Shown here one piece after another: positions 31,334 through 39,528 of a stretch of 64,000 nucleotides of DNA (the first letter of the stretch is position 1; each line of letters opens with the position of its first letter). The notes beneath the pieces are model-generated. The model made no database searches and was not told where the DNA came from. It saw nothing but the letters and a program-made list of their open reading frames with translations. The position numbers and the translations under genes are program-made. Origin of the DNA: an uncultured Gammaproteobacteria bacterium (GTDB lineage Bacteria > Pseudomonadota > Gammaproteobacteria > Steroidobacterales > Woeseiaceae); NCBI GenBank assembly GCA_937899415.1, contig CALBPI010000059.1:62001-126000 (forward strand), written 5' to 3'.

Positions 31334-32137
31334 ATGAGACGGACCACCCCCACGCTGCTGCTCGCGCTGCTGTGCTCAGTCACGGCGCGCGCCGATATCC
31401 CGGGCTTCGCGCCCGACAACACGGCCGAGGCCAATGGCCTCGCCATCGCCCAGGAGGCCGACCGTCGCGGCCAGGGCTTCGGCGACTCGCGCTCAACACT
31501 GACCATGACACTCTACGACGGCCGTGGTAACTCGGCGACGCGCGAGATGTCAGGCAAGACACTCGAGATGCCCGAAGACGGCGACCGCACGCTGTTGTTC
31601 TTCGAGAATCCGCGCGATGTCGCGGGCACCGCGTTTCTCACGCACAGCCACGGCGAGCGCGACGACGACCAGTGGCTCTACCTGCCTGCACTCAAGCGCA
31701 TCAAGCGCATCGCCTCGAGCAACCGCTCGGGCGCATTTATGGGCAGTGAGTTTTCCTACGAGGACCTGGGCAACGACGACGTCGAGAAGTACAACCACCG
31801 CTACCTGGGTGAGGCAGACATTGACGGCGTCGCCACCTACCAGCTCGAACGCACGCCCAGGCTGAAGTCTGGCTACTCGAAGCAGATCGTCTGGCTCGAC
31901 CAGGCCGAGCTGCGCGCCTGGCGCATCGAGTACTACGATCGCGGCGGCCGGCTGCTCAAGACACTCTACCCGAGCAACTACGAGCAATACCTCGAGCGTT
32001 TCTGGCGCCCGCTGACCATGGAAATGATCAACCACCAAAACGGACGCCGCACCGTGCTCGAGTGGGCCGACTATGTGTTCGGGCTCGAACTGCCCGCGCG
32101 CGATTTCGAGCGCGATGCGCTGCGCGACATTCGCTAG
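31334..32137 (+). CDS. Outer-membrane lipoprotein-sorting-like (LolA-fold) exported protein
   Basis: The 267-residue product has a signal peptide (about 1-21, TARA-DI). It continues with the LolA-like domain typical of COG2834: FFENPRDVAGTAFL, WLYLPALKRIKRIASSNRSGAFMGSEFSYEDL and the later YDRGGRLLKTL. The central LPALKR-ASSNR-MGSEFSYEDL stretch is diagnostic of this group. These proteins are often encoded beside an MMPL/RND exporter and may carry lipid-like cargo across the periplasm. Here only the outer-membrane barrel gene follows, overlapping by 23 bases. I chose the ATG at 31334 because the signal peptide begins there; the extension to 31175 overlaps the terminator. Confidence 0.87.
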   Translation: MRRTTPTLLLALLCSVTARADIPGFAPDNTAEANGLAIAQEADRRGQGFGDSRSTLTMTLYDGRGNSATREMSGKTLEMPEDGDRTLLFFENPRDVAGTAFLTHSHGERDDDQWLYLPALKRIKRIASSNRSGAFMGSEFSYEDLGNDDVEKYNHRYLGEADIDGVATYQLERTPRLKSGYSKQIVWLDQAELRAWRIEYYDRGGRLLKTLYPSNYEQYLERFWRPLTMEMINHQNGRRTVLEWADYVFGLELPARDFERDALRDIR

Positions 32138-33314
32138 CCTGCTCGTCGTCGCGGGCACCGCGGCGGGCAGTGACTGGGAAGTCGACGCGAAAGTCGAACT
32201 CTCGGCGCGCTACTTCCTGCAGGAGACCGACGATCCGCGCCAGGACCAGTTCGCAGCTGACCTCTACGGACAGGTTGATGCCTTCCGCGACTGGGACCAG
32301 GGCCGCCAACGGTTCGCCGTGTCGGTCAACGCGCGCGGCGATTCCGACGACGGCGAACGCAGCCGCTTCGATGTGCAGGAGCTGTATTGGCGTTATCGCT
32401 GGGCGCGCGCCGAAGTCGCCGTCGGCGTCGACCGCGTGTTCTGGGGCGTCACTGAGGCGCTGCACCTCGTCGACATCATTAACCAGACGGACCTCGCGGC
32501 CAGCCCCGACACCGAAGACAAACTCGGACAGCCTATGTTGCGCCTTACGCTGCGGCCGCGCTGGGGCACGATCGACGCGTACGTGCTGCCGCGATTTCGC
32601 GAACGGCGGTTTCCGGGTACCGCAGGTCGACTGCGCGGCCCTGTCGAAATCGTGACGGATGCAGCCCGGTTCGAATCCGGCGATGGCCGTAGCCATGTCG
32701 ACTTCGCGCTGCGCTACAGCCACTACCTGGGGCCCGTCGAGTTTGCGCTGTCGCAATTCACGGGCACAGCGCGCACACCCGCCTTCGAACTCATCGGCCT
32801 TGCACCGGTGCCGCAAATCGCGCCCGTTTACTTCCAGACCGACCAGACGGGGCTCGAACTGACCTACGTGCAGGGCAACTGGCTCTGGAAGCTCGAAGCC
32901 GTCTCGGCGCGCGACCCCGCGCAGCGCTACCACGCGGCCACCGGCGGCTTCGAGTACACGTGGTCGAGCGTGTTCGGCAACGCCGACCTCGGCCTGATCA
33001 CCGAGTACCAGTACGACAGCCGCAACCCCGGCGAGGTGCTCGCGTTCGACAACGCGGGCCTCTTCAATGACGACTTTGTTGTGGGCGCGCGGCTTGGGCT
33101 CAACGACTTCGCGGGCAGCGAACTGTTGCTGCTCGCCACGCGCGACCGCGACAACGCTGGCCGAGTCGTTACCGTGGAGGCGTCGCGGCGATTGGGTTCG
33201 CGGTGGCGGCTGGCGCTCGAGGGGCAGCATTTCTCAGCCGGCGATGAGGCCGACCTGCTGACGATCCTCGCGCGCGAGGACTACTGGCGACTGTCGCTGA
33301 CGCGTTACTTCTGA
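32115..33314 (+). CDS. Outer-membrane beta-barrel protein (porin-like)
   Basis: The 399-residue product has a signal peptide (about 1-17, VAGTAAG). Repeated amphipathic strands with aromatic ends follow, such as DVQELYWRYRWARAEVAVG and LELTYVQGNWLWKLEAVS. The C-terminal LSLTRYF ends in phenylalanine, the usual signal for the BAM assembly machinery. The pattern resembles DUF1302/alginate-export-like barrels, although I cannot name the family firmly. It overlaps the LolA-like gene by 23 bases, so the two probably act together in moving a lipid or hydrophobic compound through the envelope. The ATG at 32115 is preferred to one at 32073. Its last ten bases overlap tpm on the other strand. Confidence 0.85.
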   Translation: MRCATFASLLVVAGTAAGSDWEVDAKVELSARYFLQETDDPRQDQFAADLYGQVDAFRDWDQGRQRFAVSVNARGDSDDGERSRFDVQELYWRYRWARAEVAVGVDRVFWGVTEALHLVDIINQTDLAASPDTEDKLGQPMLRLTLRPRWGTIDAYVLPRFRERRFPGTAGRLRGPVEIVTDAARFESGDGRSHVDFALRYSHYLGPVEFALSQFTGTARTPAFELIGLAPVPQIAPVYFQTDQTGLELTYVQGNWLWKLEAVSARDPAQRYHAATGGFEYTWSSVFGNADLGLITEYQYDSRNPGEVLAFDNAGLFNDDFVVGARLGLNDFAGSELLLLATRDRDNAGRVVTVEASRRLGSRWRLALEGQHFSAGDEADLLTILAREDYWRLSLTRYF

Positions 33315-33970
33315 TCGGACCGAACGAGCTGCCAGGCGCACTCGCGCATGGCGGTGACGCCGCGCGAGCGAAACTTGGGCTCTTCGTCGAGAACATCCGT
33401 CTTCTGCAAGTCCGTGATCGCGAAGTCGGCCGCGAACAGCCTCTCGACCTCGTCGCTCATCACGGCGAATGGCGGTCCCGACATTTCCAGCTGCGCGTAC
33501 TCGACGGTGACCAGCAACGTGCTACTGCCCGCGGGCAGCAGGGCCGCGAGTGTCGCTGCATAACGCCGGCGCGTCTCGGCGTCGAGCGCGACCAGCGCCG
33601 CACGGTCGTAGCAGGTCGTGACGCCTTGAAGATGCTCTGTATGCAGTGCGAAGACGTCGCCGCAATACAAGCGAATGTTGCCGTGTTCGAGGTAGTCGAT
33701 ACCGGCTTCGCAGCCTGTCGTGGCCTCGAGCCCTGCTTCCTCGAAGAACGCCTCGACAGCGACACGGCTCAGCTCGATGCCGACGACGCGATGCCCCTGC
33801 GCGGCAAGCCAGTGCATGTCGAGACTTTTGCCCGCAAGGGGCACGAATACCGTCGCGCCCGCCGCGACGCCGGCCGTCGGCCAGTGCGCCGCGAGCATGG
33901 GGTGGATGTCGGAGCGGTGGAAGCCGATGCGGTCGTCGCGCCAGCGCGCGTGCCAATCCGCGTCAGCCAC
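33305..33970 (-). CDS. tpm: Thiopurine S-methyltransferase
   Basis: The 221-residue class I methyltransferase matches the Tpm family. WHARWRDDRIGFH opens it, VFVPLAGKSLDMHWL forms the AdoMet strand, and VVGIELSRVAVEAFF and CYDRAALVALDAETRRRY follow. The family methylates thiopurines and, in bacteria, selenium and tellurium compounds, which confers metalloid tolerance. The start is a GTG whose G overlaps the stop of the DUF427 gene (TAGTG), so the two are translationally coupled. It converges with the outer-membrane barrel gene, overlapping it by ten bases. Membership is firm; the physiological substrate is not known. Confidence 0.93.
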   Translation of the reverse strand: MADADWHARWRDDRIGFHRSDIHPMLAAHWPTAGVAAGATVFVPLAGKSLDMHWLAAQGHRVVGIELSRVAVEAFFEEAGLEATTGCEAGIDYLEHGNIRLYCGDVFALHTEHLQGVTTCYDRAALVALDAETRRRYAATLAALLPAGSSTLLVTVEYAQLEMSGPPFAVMSDEVERLFAADFAITDLQKTDVLDEEPKFRSRGVTAMRECAWQLVRSDQK

Positions 33971-34527
33971 TACCAGTGCCCCGTGCCGGGCGCGCCTTTG
34001 ATCGGGCCCGTAAGCTCGGGCGTGACCCAGCCACCGTAGAATCCGCCGGGCTGCGGTGTCACCCGATACTCACCCACCCAGCAGGCGTCGACGCGCTGCG
34101 GCATGAAGGCAATCCAGCCCGCGATGCGATCGAACTCGGGGTAGGGCTTCGGGTAGCACCACGCCGCAGCCGCCGAACGCGCACCACCAACCACCACATC
34201 GAAGTACGCGGCCTCGCCCTTCCACTCGCAGTGGCTCGACTGGTTCAGGGGCAAGAGCAGGTCCATGTCGACATCGTCGGTGGGCAGGTAGTAGGTCGGC
34301 GCGCTGGCCGTTTCGCACACACGCTGCGCACGCAGCGAATCGGCAATCTGTGCGCCCGCGTGCTCGACGCGAATACGCCGGGACACTGTCTCCAGGCGCG
34401 GTGGTCGCGGGTAGTCCCAGACCGATTCCTGGCCCGGACCGGGCACCTCGATGTGGTCGGGACGCGGAGACCGTTCCCAGGCGCGCCGTGCGGCCAGGAT
34501 CCAGTCAGGTGCTCGGCGATCAGGCAT
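33970..34527 (-). CDS. DUF427 domain protein
   Basis: The 185-residue protein has the family phrases: WERSPRPDHIEV near residue 17, PTYYLPTDDVDMDLL near 78, CEWKGEAAYFDV near 100, AAWCYPKPYPEFDRIAGWIAFMP near 120 and a C-terminal GGWVTPELTGPIKG. DUF427 (NTP_transf_9) is a small beta-rich domain of unknown function. I chose the ATG at 34527; the long extension upstream runs through the neighbouring gene in another frame. It overlaps the upstream gene by eight bases and tpm by one base, making a tight three-gene operon. No reaction should be assumed. Confidence 0.9.
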   Translation of the reverse strand: MPDRRAPDWILAARRAWERSPRPDHIEVPGPGQESVWDYPRPPRLETVSRRIRVEHAGAQIADSLRAQRVCETASAPTYYLPTDDVDMDLLLPLNQSSHCEWKGEAAYFDVVVGGARSAAAAWCYPKPYPEFDRIAGWIAFMPQRVDACWVGEYRVTPQPGGFYGGWVTPELTGPIKGAPGTGHW

Positions 34528-34981
34528 CCGTTTTGTCGGTGTCGGCGGGCGCGTTCTTGCCGTTCTTGCCGCGCGCACCGCGCAGTCCCAACGCGCGTTC
34601 AATTCGATCACGCGCCGCCTCGAACCGCTCGCCCTGCGCTTCGCGCCGCACGTAGCTTTCAACGTCGCTGACGAGACTGTCGAGATCGGGATCGTCGTGG
34701 TCGTCGTCGCGGCCCAGACGATCGGCAGCACCGAACAGGTTGATGGCCTTCTCGGTGCGCCGGCCGAAGGCAACGACCTCGTAGAACTCGCTGCCTGACT
34801 TCGCGCCGGGCTTGAAGAGGCTGATCCCCGTCGCAATTAACGAGACCGGTATGAGGATGAAGTCGCGCAGTCCGTCAACGATGAGCTTGATCTGGAACAC
34901 GATCGCATCGCGCACCATCTCGCTCTTGGTGACGTCAACTGTGGCTTCTTCGGCTGTGGCATTTTCGACGGAATCAGACAT
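34520..34981 (-). CDS. Uncharacterised protein with one hydrophobic segment
   Basis: The 153-residue product has an acidic N-terminus (VENATAEEATVDVT) and a hydrophobic stretch at about residues 24-55 (FQIKLIVDGLRDFILIPVSLIATGISLF). A charged C-terminal half follows, containing RREAQGERFEAARDRIERALGL, possibly a short coiled coil. I do not recognise a named family, though similar small proteins occur in Gammaproteobacteria. The ATG at 34981 is the natural start, although no ribosome-binding site is clear. It is the first gene of a three-gene operon with DUF427 and tpm, and is divergent from hemH. A membrane-associated location is likely. Confidence 0.72.
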   Translation of the reverse strand: MSDSVENATAEEATVDVTKSEMVRDAIVFQIKLIVDGLRDFILIPVSLIATGISLFKPGAKSGSEFYEVVAFGRRTEKAINLFGAADRLGRDDDHDDPDLDSLVSDVESYVRREAQGERFEAARDRIERALGLRGARGKNGKNAPADTDKTDA

Positions 34982-35053
34982 GGGGGGTGCTTGCTGGCCT
35001 GTCGTGGATGTCACTGATACTGTAACGAATTCTTTGGGCAGACAGTAACAGCG

Positions 35054-36160
35054 ATGGCGCGCTATTCCGGCGATGCAGACTTCGACCACGGCAAGCCCCA
35101 GACGATTGGGCTGCTTGTGGTCAATCTCGGCACACCTGACGATCCTTCGACAGGTGCTGTACGCCGCTACCTGAAACAGTTTCTCTGGGACCCGCGCGTC
35201 GTCGAGCAGCCGCGCTGGCTCTGGTGGCTGATCCTCAACCTGATCATCTTGCGTATTCGGCCGTCTCGCTCAGCCGCGGCTTACCAGAAAATCTGGACCG
35301 ATAAAGGCTCACCGCTGTTGCTCTACAGCCAGTCGATTGCCGACAAGGTGGGCGCCGCTTTGGCTGAAGCCACGGGCAGCCCCGTTGTGACCGAGCTCGG
35401 CATGTCTTACGGCTCGCCGTCGATACCCGACGCAATTGAGCGGCTGCGTGCCAAGAATGCGCGCCGACTCGTCGTGCTGCCGCTCTACCCGCAGTACTCG
35501 GCTACGACCACGGCCACGGTGTTCGACCAGGTGACCGAAACGCTGCGTCGTCAGCGTTGGGTACCCGAGCTGCGGTTCATCAATCAGTACCATGACCGCC
35601 CGCGCTTCATCACGGCACTGGCCGACAGCGTGCGCGCGCACTGGCAGGAACACGGCCGCGGCGAGCGTCTTCTGTTTTCGTTCCACGGTATCCCGCAGCG
35701 CTACTTCCGCGCCGGCGACCCCTACCACTGCCAGTGCCAGAAAACGGCGCGACTCGTTGCCGACGCACTGAGCCTCGAGAAGGGCAGCTGGCAGGTCAGC
35801 TTCCAGTCCCGCGTCGGCCGCGAACCCTGGCTCATGCCCTACACCGACTACACGCTCGAAGACTGGGGCGCCGAGAAGCTCGGCAATGTGGACGTGATCT
35901 GCCCAGGCTTTGCCGCAGACTGTCTCGAGACGCTCGAGGAGATTGCGCTCGAGAATGGCGAAGCCTTTGTCGAGGCCGGCGGCGGCGCGCTTCGATACAT
36001 CCCCTCACTCAACGACGGTGACGACCAGGTCGCCACCTTGTCAGACCTTGTGCTTGAGCAAACGGCCGGTTGGCATGACGCCTTGAAAACCGACAACGCG
36101 CAGATCGGCGACAGTGCTCGCCGTGCCGAGGCGCTGGAGCAACACGCGGCGGCATCATGA
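35054..36160 (+). CDS. hemH: Ferrochelatase
   Basis: The 368-residue enzyme inserts ferrous iron into protoporphyrin IX, the last step of haem synthesis. Signatures are LLVVNLGTPDDPS near residue 20, the active-site FSFHGIPQRY near 203, the cysteine-containing DPYHCQCQKT, and VICPGFAADCLETLEEI near 283 with its metal-binding glutamate. The ATG at 35054 lies just after AT-rich sequence that probably contains the divergent promoters; the ribosome-binding site is weak. Its stop overlaps the start of the VOC protein gene by four bases. hemF lies at 58365 but far away, so the haem genes are scattered. Confidence 0.96.
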   Translation: MARYSGDADFDHGKPQTIGLLVVNLGTPDDPSTGAVRRYLKQFLWDPRVVEQPRWLWWLILNLIILRIRPSRSAAAYQKIWTDKGSPLLLYSQSIADKVGAALAEATGSPVVTELGMSYGSPSIPDAIERLRAKNARRLVVLPLYPQYSATTTATVFDQVTETLRRQRWVPELRFINQYHDRPRFITALADSVRAHWQEHGRGERLLFSFHGIPQRYFRAGDPYHCQCQKTARLVADALSLEKGSWQVSFQSRVGREPWLMPYTDYTLEDWGAEKLGNVDVICPGFAADCLETLEEIALENGEAFVEAGGGALRYIPSLNDGDDQVATLSDLVLEQTAGWHDALKTDNAQIGDSARRAEALEQHAAAS

Positions 36161-36870
36161 GCGCCCGGTTTCTCGAGATCAGTGTCACGTCTCATGATCT
36201 CCCTGCGTCACTGAACTTCTACCGGTCCCTGGGCTTCACCGAGCTCACGACGGCCGATACCTGGCCGCACCCCTATGCCGTCGTCACCGACGGCCAGGTC
36301 ACGATTGGCCTGCACGGGCACGCCTTCGAAGCGCCGCGTATCGCGCTGTCCCTGCCCGACCTGCAGCGCACCGCGCTCCAGCTTGGTGACAACCCCAGGC
36401 TGCAGTCGATGCGCATCGATCCCGAGAGCTTTCACGAGGTGCTACTCGCTGACGAGGACCACCACGCGCTCTGGCTGCTTGAGGCGCGCACCTACTCGCC
36501 CGCAAGCGAAACGCCCCCGCGCTCACAGCTGGGTTCCGTGCTCGAGTGGACCCTGCCGGTGCGCGACGCGCTGGCCAGTGCACAATTCTGGGCGCCCTAC
36601 TCCAATGCCTCGCTGGCCGTCATTGAGCGCCCGAGCATGCATATGCGCCTGGCCATCGACAGCCTGCCGGTCGGCCTGTCCGAGCAGGCGCGCGGGCGCG
36701 ACCCCATGTTGTCCTGGCGTGTCGATGACCTCGCAACGCTGGGCGTCACACTCAACCGCATCGGCCACCCGCTGCAACGCTGCGGCATCGGCATCGACGG
36801 CTGCTACGGGCTCGTCACCACGCCCGAGGGATTGGGGTTCTCTGTCTTCGGCGTGGACTTCGCTGACTAG
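36157..36870 (+). CDS. VOC-superfamily (glyoxalase-like) protein, two domains
   Basis: The 237-residue product begins FLEISVTSHDLPASLNFYRSLGFTEL, the classical first strand and helix of the vicinal oxygen chelate fold. The second half (from about residue 125, LEWTLPVRDALASAQFW) resembles a degenerate second copy and ends in a GYGLVTTPEGLGFSVFGVD-like strand. Most metal-binding residues of glyoxalases are not obvious, so this may be a binding or regulatory protein. It overlaps hemH by four bases (ATGA), which implies coupled translation. Nothing in the sequence indicates a substrate. An inverted repeat (CGCGCCT/AGGCGCG) lies between its stop and the convergent gene. Confidence 0.8.
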   Translation: MSARFLEISVTSHDLPASLNFYRSLGFTELTTADTWPHPYAVVTDGQVTIGLHGHAFEAPRIALSLPDLQRTALQLGDNPRLQSMRIDPESFHEVLLADEDHHALWLLEARTYSPASETPPRSQLGSVLEWTLPVRDALASAQFWAPYSNASLAVIERPSMHMRLAIDSLPVGLSEQARGRDPMLSWRVDDLATLGVTLNRIGHPLQRCGIGIDGCYGLVTTPEGLGFSVFGVDFAD

Positions 36871-36873
36871 CGA

Positions 36874-36895
36874 CGCGCCTGAAACCTAAGGCGCG
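36874..36895. terminator. Hairpin between two convergent genes
   Basis: A seven-base perfect inverted repeat, CGCGCCT (36874-36880) and AGGCGCG (36889-36895), spans the junction between the VOC gene and the minus-strand gene that ends at 36886. There is no T-run on either strand, so its role as a bidirectional terminator is only suggested by position. Confidence 0.3.
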
Positions 36896-37566
36896 CCCAG
36901 CTTCTTTTCGTAAAACGAGACGTTCGAGAGGTAAGCGTCGACGACAGCCTCATCCGCCTGCACCGTGATTTGCGCCTGAATGCCTGACACGGGCAGGAGC
37001 GTCGCCAAGTCTTCGAGTGTCGGGTGGAAATCACCACCTTCCTCGAGCGTGAAGCGGATAAGGCAGTTGCCGCTGCGACAATCGATGAGCGCGGGCTCGA
37101 TCTCAACGCCCGCACCGGCCAGCTGCGCCATAGCACCCGTCATGCGCTGTTCCATATCGGAACGCCAGGCCGGATCCACGGCTTCAGACGAAAACTTCTG
37201 ATACGTCGCCAGGCGCTCGGCCTCGGTGACCGTTCGCGTGGTGTTCCTGTTGGGGTCGGCCATTACGGCGCGCGCGATCATCGCCTCCTCCCACTGGCGC
37301 AGTCCCTGCTTGGCAAGCGCATCGGTGTCGACCGAGCAATCGGTACCCTGCCCGCAATCGTCGCTGACCATGGCGCGCTCGGCCGCCGCAACGGAGGCCT
37401 CGAGAGCGGGAACCTCGTCGGGAATGGCACTCGCCGGTGCTTCGGTCGCCGCCGACGGCACCCGTATTTCCGCCGGAGGTGCCTGGGGTGTCGCTAGAAA
37501 CACGCGGTACAACAGGCCGCCGACAATGACGCCCAGAAAGAACGGCAGCGCACGAGCGAGCGTCAC
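36886..37566 (-). CDS. Uncharacterised membrane-anchored protein
   Basis: The 226-residue product starts with one membrane segment (about residues 5-24, ALPFFLGVIVGGLLYRVFL). A proline/alanine-rich linker follows, then an alpha-helical and finally a beta-rich region with FTLEEGGDFHPTLEDLATLL. A Cys pair (DDCGQGTDCSVD near 70) and another (DCRSGNCLIRF near 163) could form disulfides if the domain faces the periplasm. I do not recognise a family. The GTG start overlaps the exonuclease stop (GTGA), so the two genes are coupled, although a functional link is not evident. Confidence 0.72.
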   Translation of the reverse strand: MTLARALPFFLGVIVGGLLYRVFLATPQAPPAEIRVPSAATEAPASAIPDEVPALEASVAAAERAMVSDDCGQGTDCSVDTDALAKQGLRQWEEAMIARAVMADPNRNTTRTVTEAERLATYQKFSSEAVDPAWRSDMEQRMTGAMAQLAGAGVEIEPALIDCRSGNCLIRFTLEEGGDFHPTLEDLATLLPVSGIQAQITVQADEAVVDAYLSNVSFYEKKLGAP

Positions 37567-38459
37567 GCGTCAACGCCCACAAGATCGCAGAGCCGCTCGC
37601 CCTGCCGCCGGAATGACGGCCCGAAGCCGGCTTCATCGCACAGATGATTCAGCGCACCAAGGTCGGGCGCGCGCCGGTGCAGGTCCGTGGCATCGAAGTC
37701 GAGTGGCACGTCGGTCGGGATGCGTGTGAGCTCGCGTGAAATCATGGCGATGTCGCGGTGCGTCTCGAGCTTCTCGCCGAGCTTCGCAGCACCACGCACG
37801 TTGACCTCGGCCACCTGGTCGAGGTTCGCATAAACGACATCAAGACTGCCAAAGTGGTTGAGCAGCGCAGCCGCCGTCTTGCGACCCACCCCCGGCACGC
37901 CCGGAATGTTGTCGACGGCGTCGCCCGCGAGCGCCAGCAGGTCGGCGATTTGTTCAGGAAACACGCCGAAGGCACCGGGGATGTCGTCGTAGCCGAGTTT
38001 CTTGTTGCCTGCGAAATCCCAGAACGTATCGACGGGCGTCAAGAGCTGCATGAGGTCCTTGTCGCGGCTCACGATCGTGCAGGGCACACCGTGGCTGCGC
38101 GCGTCGACCGCGAGCGTGCCAATGATGTCATCGGCCTCATACAGGTCGCTGGCGGCTTCGCGCAGCCCCAGCGCGCGTGCCATGCGCCGGCACTGCTTGA
38201 ACTGGCGGTCGAGCTCGGGTGGTGCCGGGTCGCGATTGGCCTTGTAGTCGGGGTAGATTTCGTTGCGGTAGGAACTCGCGAGGCTTTCATCGAAGGCCAC
38301 GGCGATCTGGTCCGGCGACACGTACTCCAGGAAGTCCGCGAGAAAGCGCGTGAAGCCGTAAAGCGCATTGGTCGGGTTGCCGTCGCCGTCCGTCATGTCG
38401 TCGGGCACCGAGAACCACGCGCGGAACACGTAGACGCTGGCGTCTATGAGGTAAACCAT
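37563..38459 (-). CDS. 5'-3' exonuclease (XNI/Pol I exonuclease-domain type)
   Basis: The 298-residue protein is a stand-alone version of the DNA polymerase I 5'-nuclease domain. It opens VYLIDASVYVFRAWF and has acidic metal-binding residues in AFDESLASSYR and YEADDIIGTLA near 105, and IVSRDKDLMQLL near 130. The helix-hairpin-helix motif is DAVDNIPGVPGVGRKTAA near 178-195. E. coli Xni is the familiar parallel and acts on flapped or branched DNA. The N-terminus fits an ATG at 38459. A TAGAAT -10-like box sits only seven bases before the ATG. The next gene overlaps its stop by four bases. Confidence 0.92.
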   Translation of the reverse strand: MVYLIDASVYVFRAWFSVPDDMTDGDGNPTNALYGFTRFLADFLEYVSPDQIAVAFDESLASSYRNEIYPDYKANRDPAPPELDRQFKQCRRMARALGLREAASDLYEADDIIGTLAVDARSHGVPCTIVSRDKDLMQLLTPVDTFWDFAGNKKLGYDDIPGAFGVFPEQIADLLALAGDAVDNIPGVPGVGRKTAAALLNHFGSLDVVYANLDQVAEVNVRGAAKLGEKLETHRDIAMISRELTRIPTDVPLDFDATDLHRRAPDLGALNHLCDEAGFGPSFRRQGERLCDLVGVDA

Positions 38460-38466
38460 GCCCCGA

Positions 38467-38472
38467 ATTCTA
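38467..38472 (-). promoter_or_regulatory. -10-like box placed for a leaderless exonuclease mRNA
   Basis: On the minus strand TAGAAT (five of six matches) ends seven bases before the ATG at 38459, with no ribosome-binding site between. The -35 region is poor. It would put the transcript start at or next to the start codon. Confidence 0.3.
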
Positions 38473-38482
38473 ACAGCGCGTG

Positions 38483-39130
38483 CTAGCAGAGGTCGGCAGC
38501 CGTTGCGGCGGTGTTGCTCTCGAGGTGGATGCGCAGGCGTTTGTGCAACGGGCTCTTTCGCGGGAAGTGTGCGAGCAGGTATTCCATCTGGTCGGCGAGC
38601 ACGCGACGACCTTTGAGGTAGATGTATTCGGCGTAGGTGGGTGTGAACGGCACGGCGATGAGCTCCATGCCGGCCTGCTCGGGCGTTCTGCCGCCCTTGT
38701 GGTTATTGCAGCGTCGACATGCCGTTGCAACGTTGGTCCAGCGGTCCTCACCCTGCTGCGAGATCGGTGTGATGTGATCGCGCGTGAGCTCCGAGTTCAA
38801 AAAGCGGTTGCCGCAGTAGAGACAGATATTGGCGTCACGCTTGAACAGCGTGCGGTTGTTCAGGGGTGGCACGTAGGCGTCGCGCAGTTCGGCGAGGCCC
38901 TGGTGGGTGCCGTGGGTGGCGATGATCGAGTTGACCTCGATGACGCTGCGCAGACCGGTTAGCGCGCTGTAGCCGCCACGAACGCGAAACAGCGGCGTGC
39001 CGCACGCATAAGCGACTTGCTCAGCGTGATAGAGACGGACAGCTTCGCGGTAGTCGATCCACTCGAGTGGCATGCCCGCGACATCCGTTCGGAGTACTTG
39101 TTGGGAAATCCGAACGCCCAGGTCAACCAT
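38483..39130 (-). CDS. HNH endonuclease
   Basis: The 215-residue protein has a zinc-binding HNH motif: CLYCGNRFLNSELTRDHITPISQQGED near residues 104-130, then ACRRCNNHKGGRTPEQ near 138-152. The CxxC pairs and the DH..H/N core are intact. The N-terminal third (residues 1-80) is conserved in a family of chromosomal HNH proteins in Gammaproteobacteria rather than in phages. The substrate is unknown; there is no restriction methylase, toxin or mobile-element gene nearby. The ATG at 39130 is preceded by GGGGGA. It is divergent from priA across a 398-base region with regulatory sites. Confidence 0.85.
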   Translation of the reverse strand: MVDLGVRISQQVLRTDVAGMPLEWIDYREAVRLYHAEQVAYACGTPLFRVRGGYSALTGLRSVIEVNSIIATHGTHQGLAELRDAYVPPLNNRTLFKRDANICLYCGNRFLNSELTRDHITPISQQGEDRWTNVATACRRCNNHKGGRTPEQAGMELIAVPFTPTYAEYIYLKGRRVLADQMEYLLAHFPRKSPLHKRLRIHLESNTAATAADLC

Positions 39131-39339
39131 GCAGTCCCCCGTTTATGCTGCGGATCGCGGCGACCCGCTGTCGGTCGAAATCTTGCAGAACGCGGACCGA
39201 AAATCAACGCCTTGCAAGTGCGCCACCGGGACCGGCATGATTACCGGCCCGCGAGCCCGGTTCGGCGCACGTTGTGGAAGGTCTCCGGTCCCTTCGATCT
39301 CCACCCTGGCTGAGGGCTACGCCCCGCTGTCAGCAGCAC

Positions 39340-39348
39340 TTATACACA
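39340..39348 (+). promoter_or_regulatory. DnaA-box sequence
   Basis: TTATACACA matches the E. coli DnaA-box consensus TTWTNCACA exactly. It lies 17 bases upstream of the CRP-type palindrome. One nine-base match can arise by chance. Confidence 0.35.
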
Positions 39349-39364
39349 CCGAGGATCACGGTGT

Positions 39365-39380
39365 TGTGACAAGCGTCACA
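39365..39380. promoter_or_regulatory. Exact CRP/Clp-type binding palindrome
   Basis: TGTGA-N6-TCACA matches the CRP core consensus exactly, and the inner bases extend it to TGTGAC/GTCACA. Its centre lies about 60 bases before the start predicted from the TATAAT at 39420, close to the class I activation position. A CRP or Xanthomonas Clp-like regulator is the natural ligand. Confidence 0.55.
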
Positions 39381-39419
39381 GCGCCCCGCCCGCTACGATA
39401 ATGCGTGTAAGCCTCTGTT

Positions 39420-39425
39420 TATAAT
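39420..39425 (+). promoter_or_regulatory. priA: Consensus -10 box upstream of priA
   Basis: TATAAT matches the sigma-70 -10 consensus perfectly. The bases 17 upstream are not a -35, as expected for an activator-dependent promoter with the CRP-type site upstream. The leader to priA would be about 100-130 bases. Confidence 0.45.
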
Positions 39426-39504
39426 AGAGATTCAGGGCCCCGGCTTCGATAATGCACTGCAAGCGGTCCGTTGGACGTGCAAAATGACCGGCCGCGCGTC
39501 GAAA

Positions 39505-39525
39505 TAATCCACAAACTTATCCACA
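39505..39525 (+). promoter_or_regulatory. priA: Paired DnaA-box sequences abutting priA
   Basis: TAATCCACA (39505-39513, one mismatch) and TTATCCACA (39517-39525, perfect) lie twelve bases apart, about one helical turn, and in the same direction. The second ends three bases before the GTG start of priA. DnaA at these boxes could affect expression of the replication-restart gene. Confidence 0.4.
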
Positions 39526-39528
39526 GCC

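Larger units (their letters stand above)
39131..39528. other. Intergenic region between HNH nuclease and priA (398 bases)
   Basis: No gene is evident. It holds a CRP-type palindrome (39365-39380), a sigma-70 -10 box (39420-39425) and three DnaA-box sequences (39340, 39505 and 39517). The left half (39131-39330) is GC-rich with small inverted repeats, and I see nothing specific in it. The right half is AT-richer and looks regulatory. Confidence 0.7.

Noticed and set aside
38483-39130. HNH nuclease as a sign of a mobile or restriction element
   Set aside because: No methylase, toxin, integrase, repeats or change in base composition nearby; the protein resembles chromosomal HNH family members.
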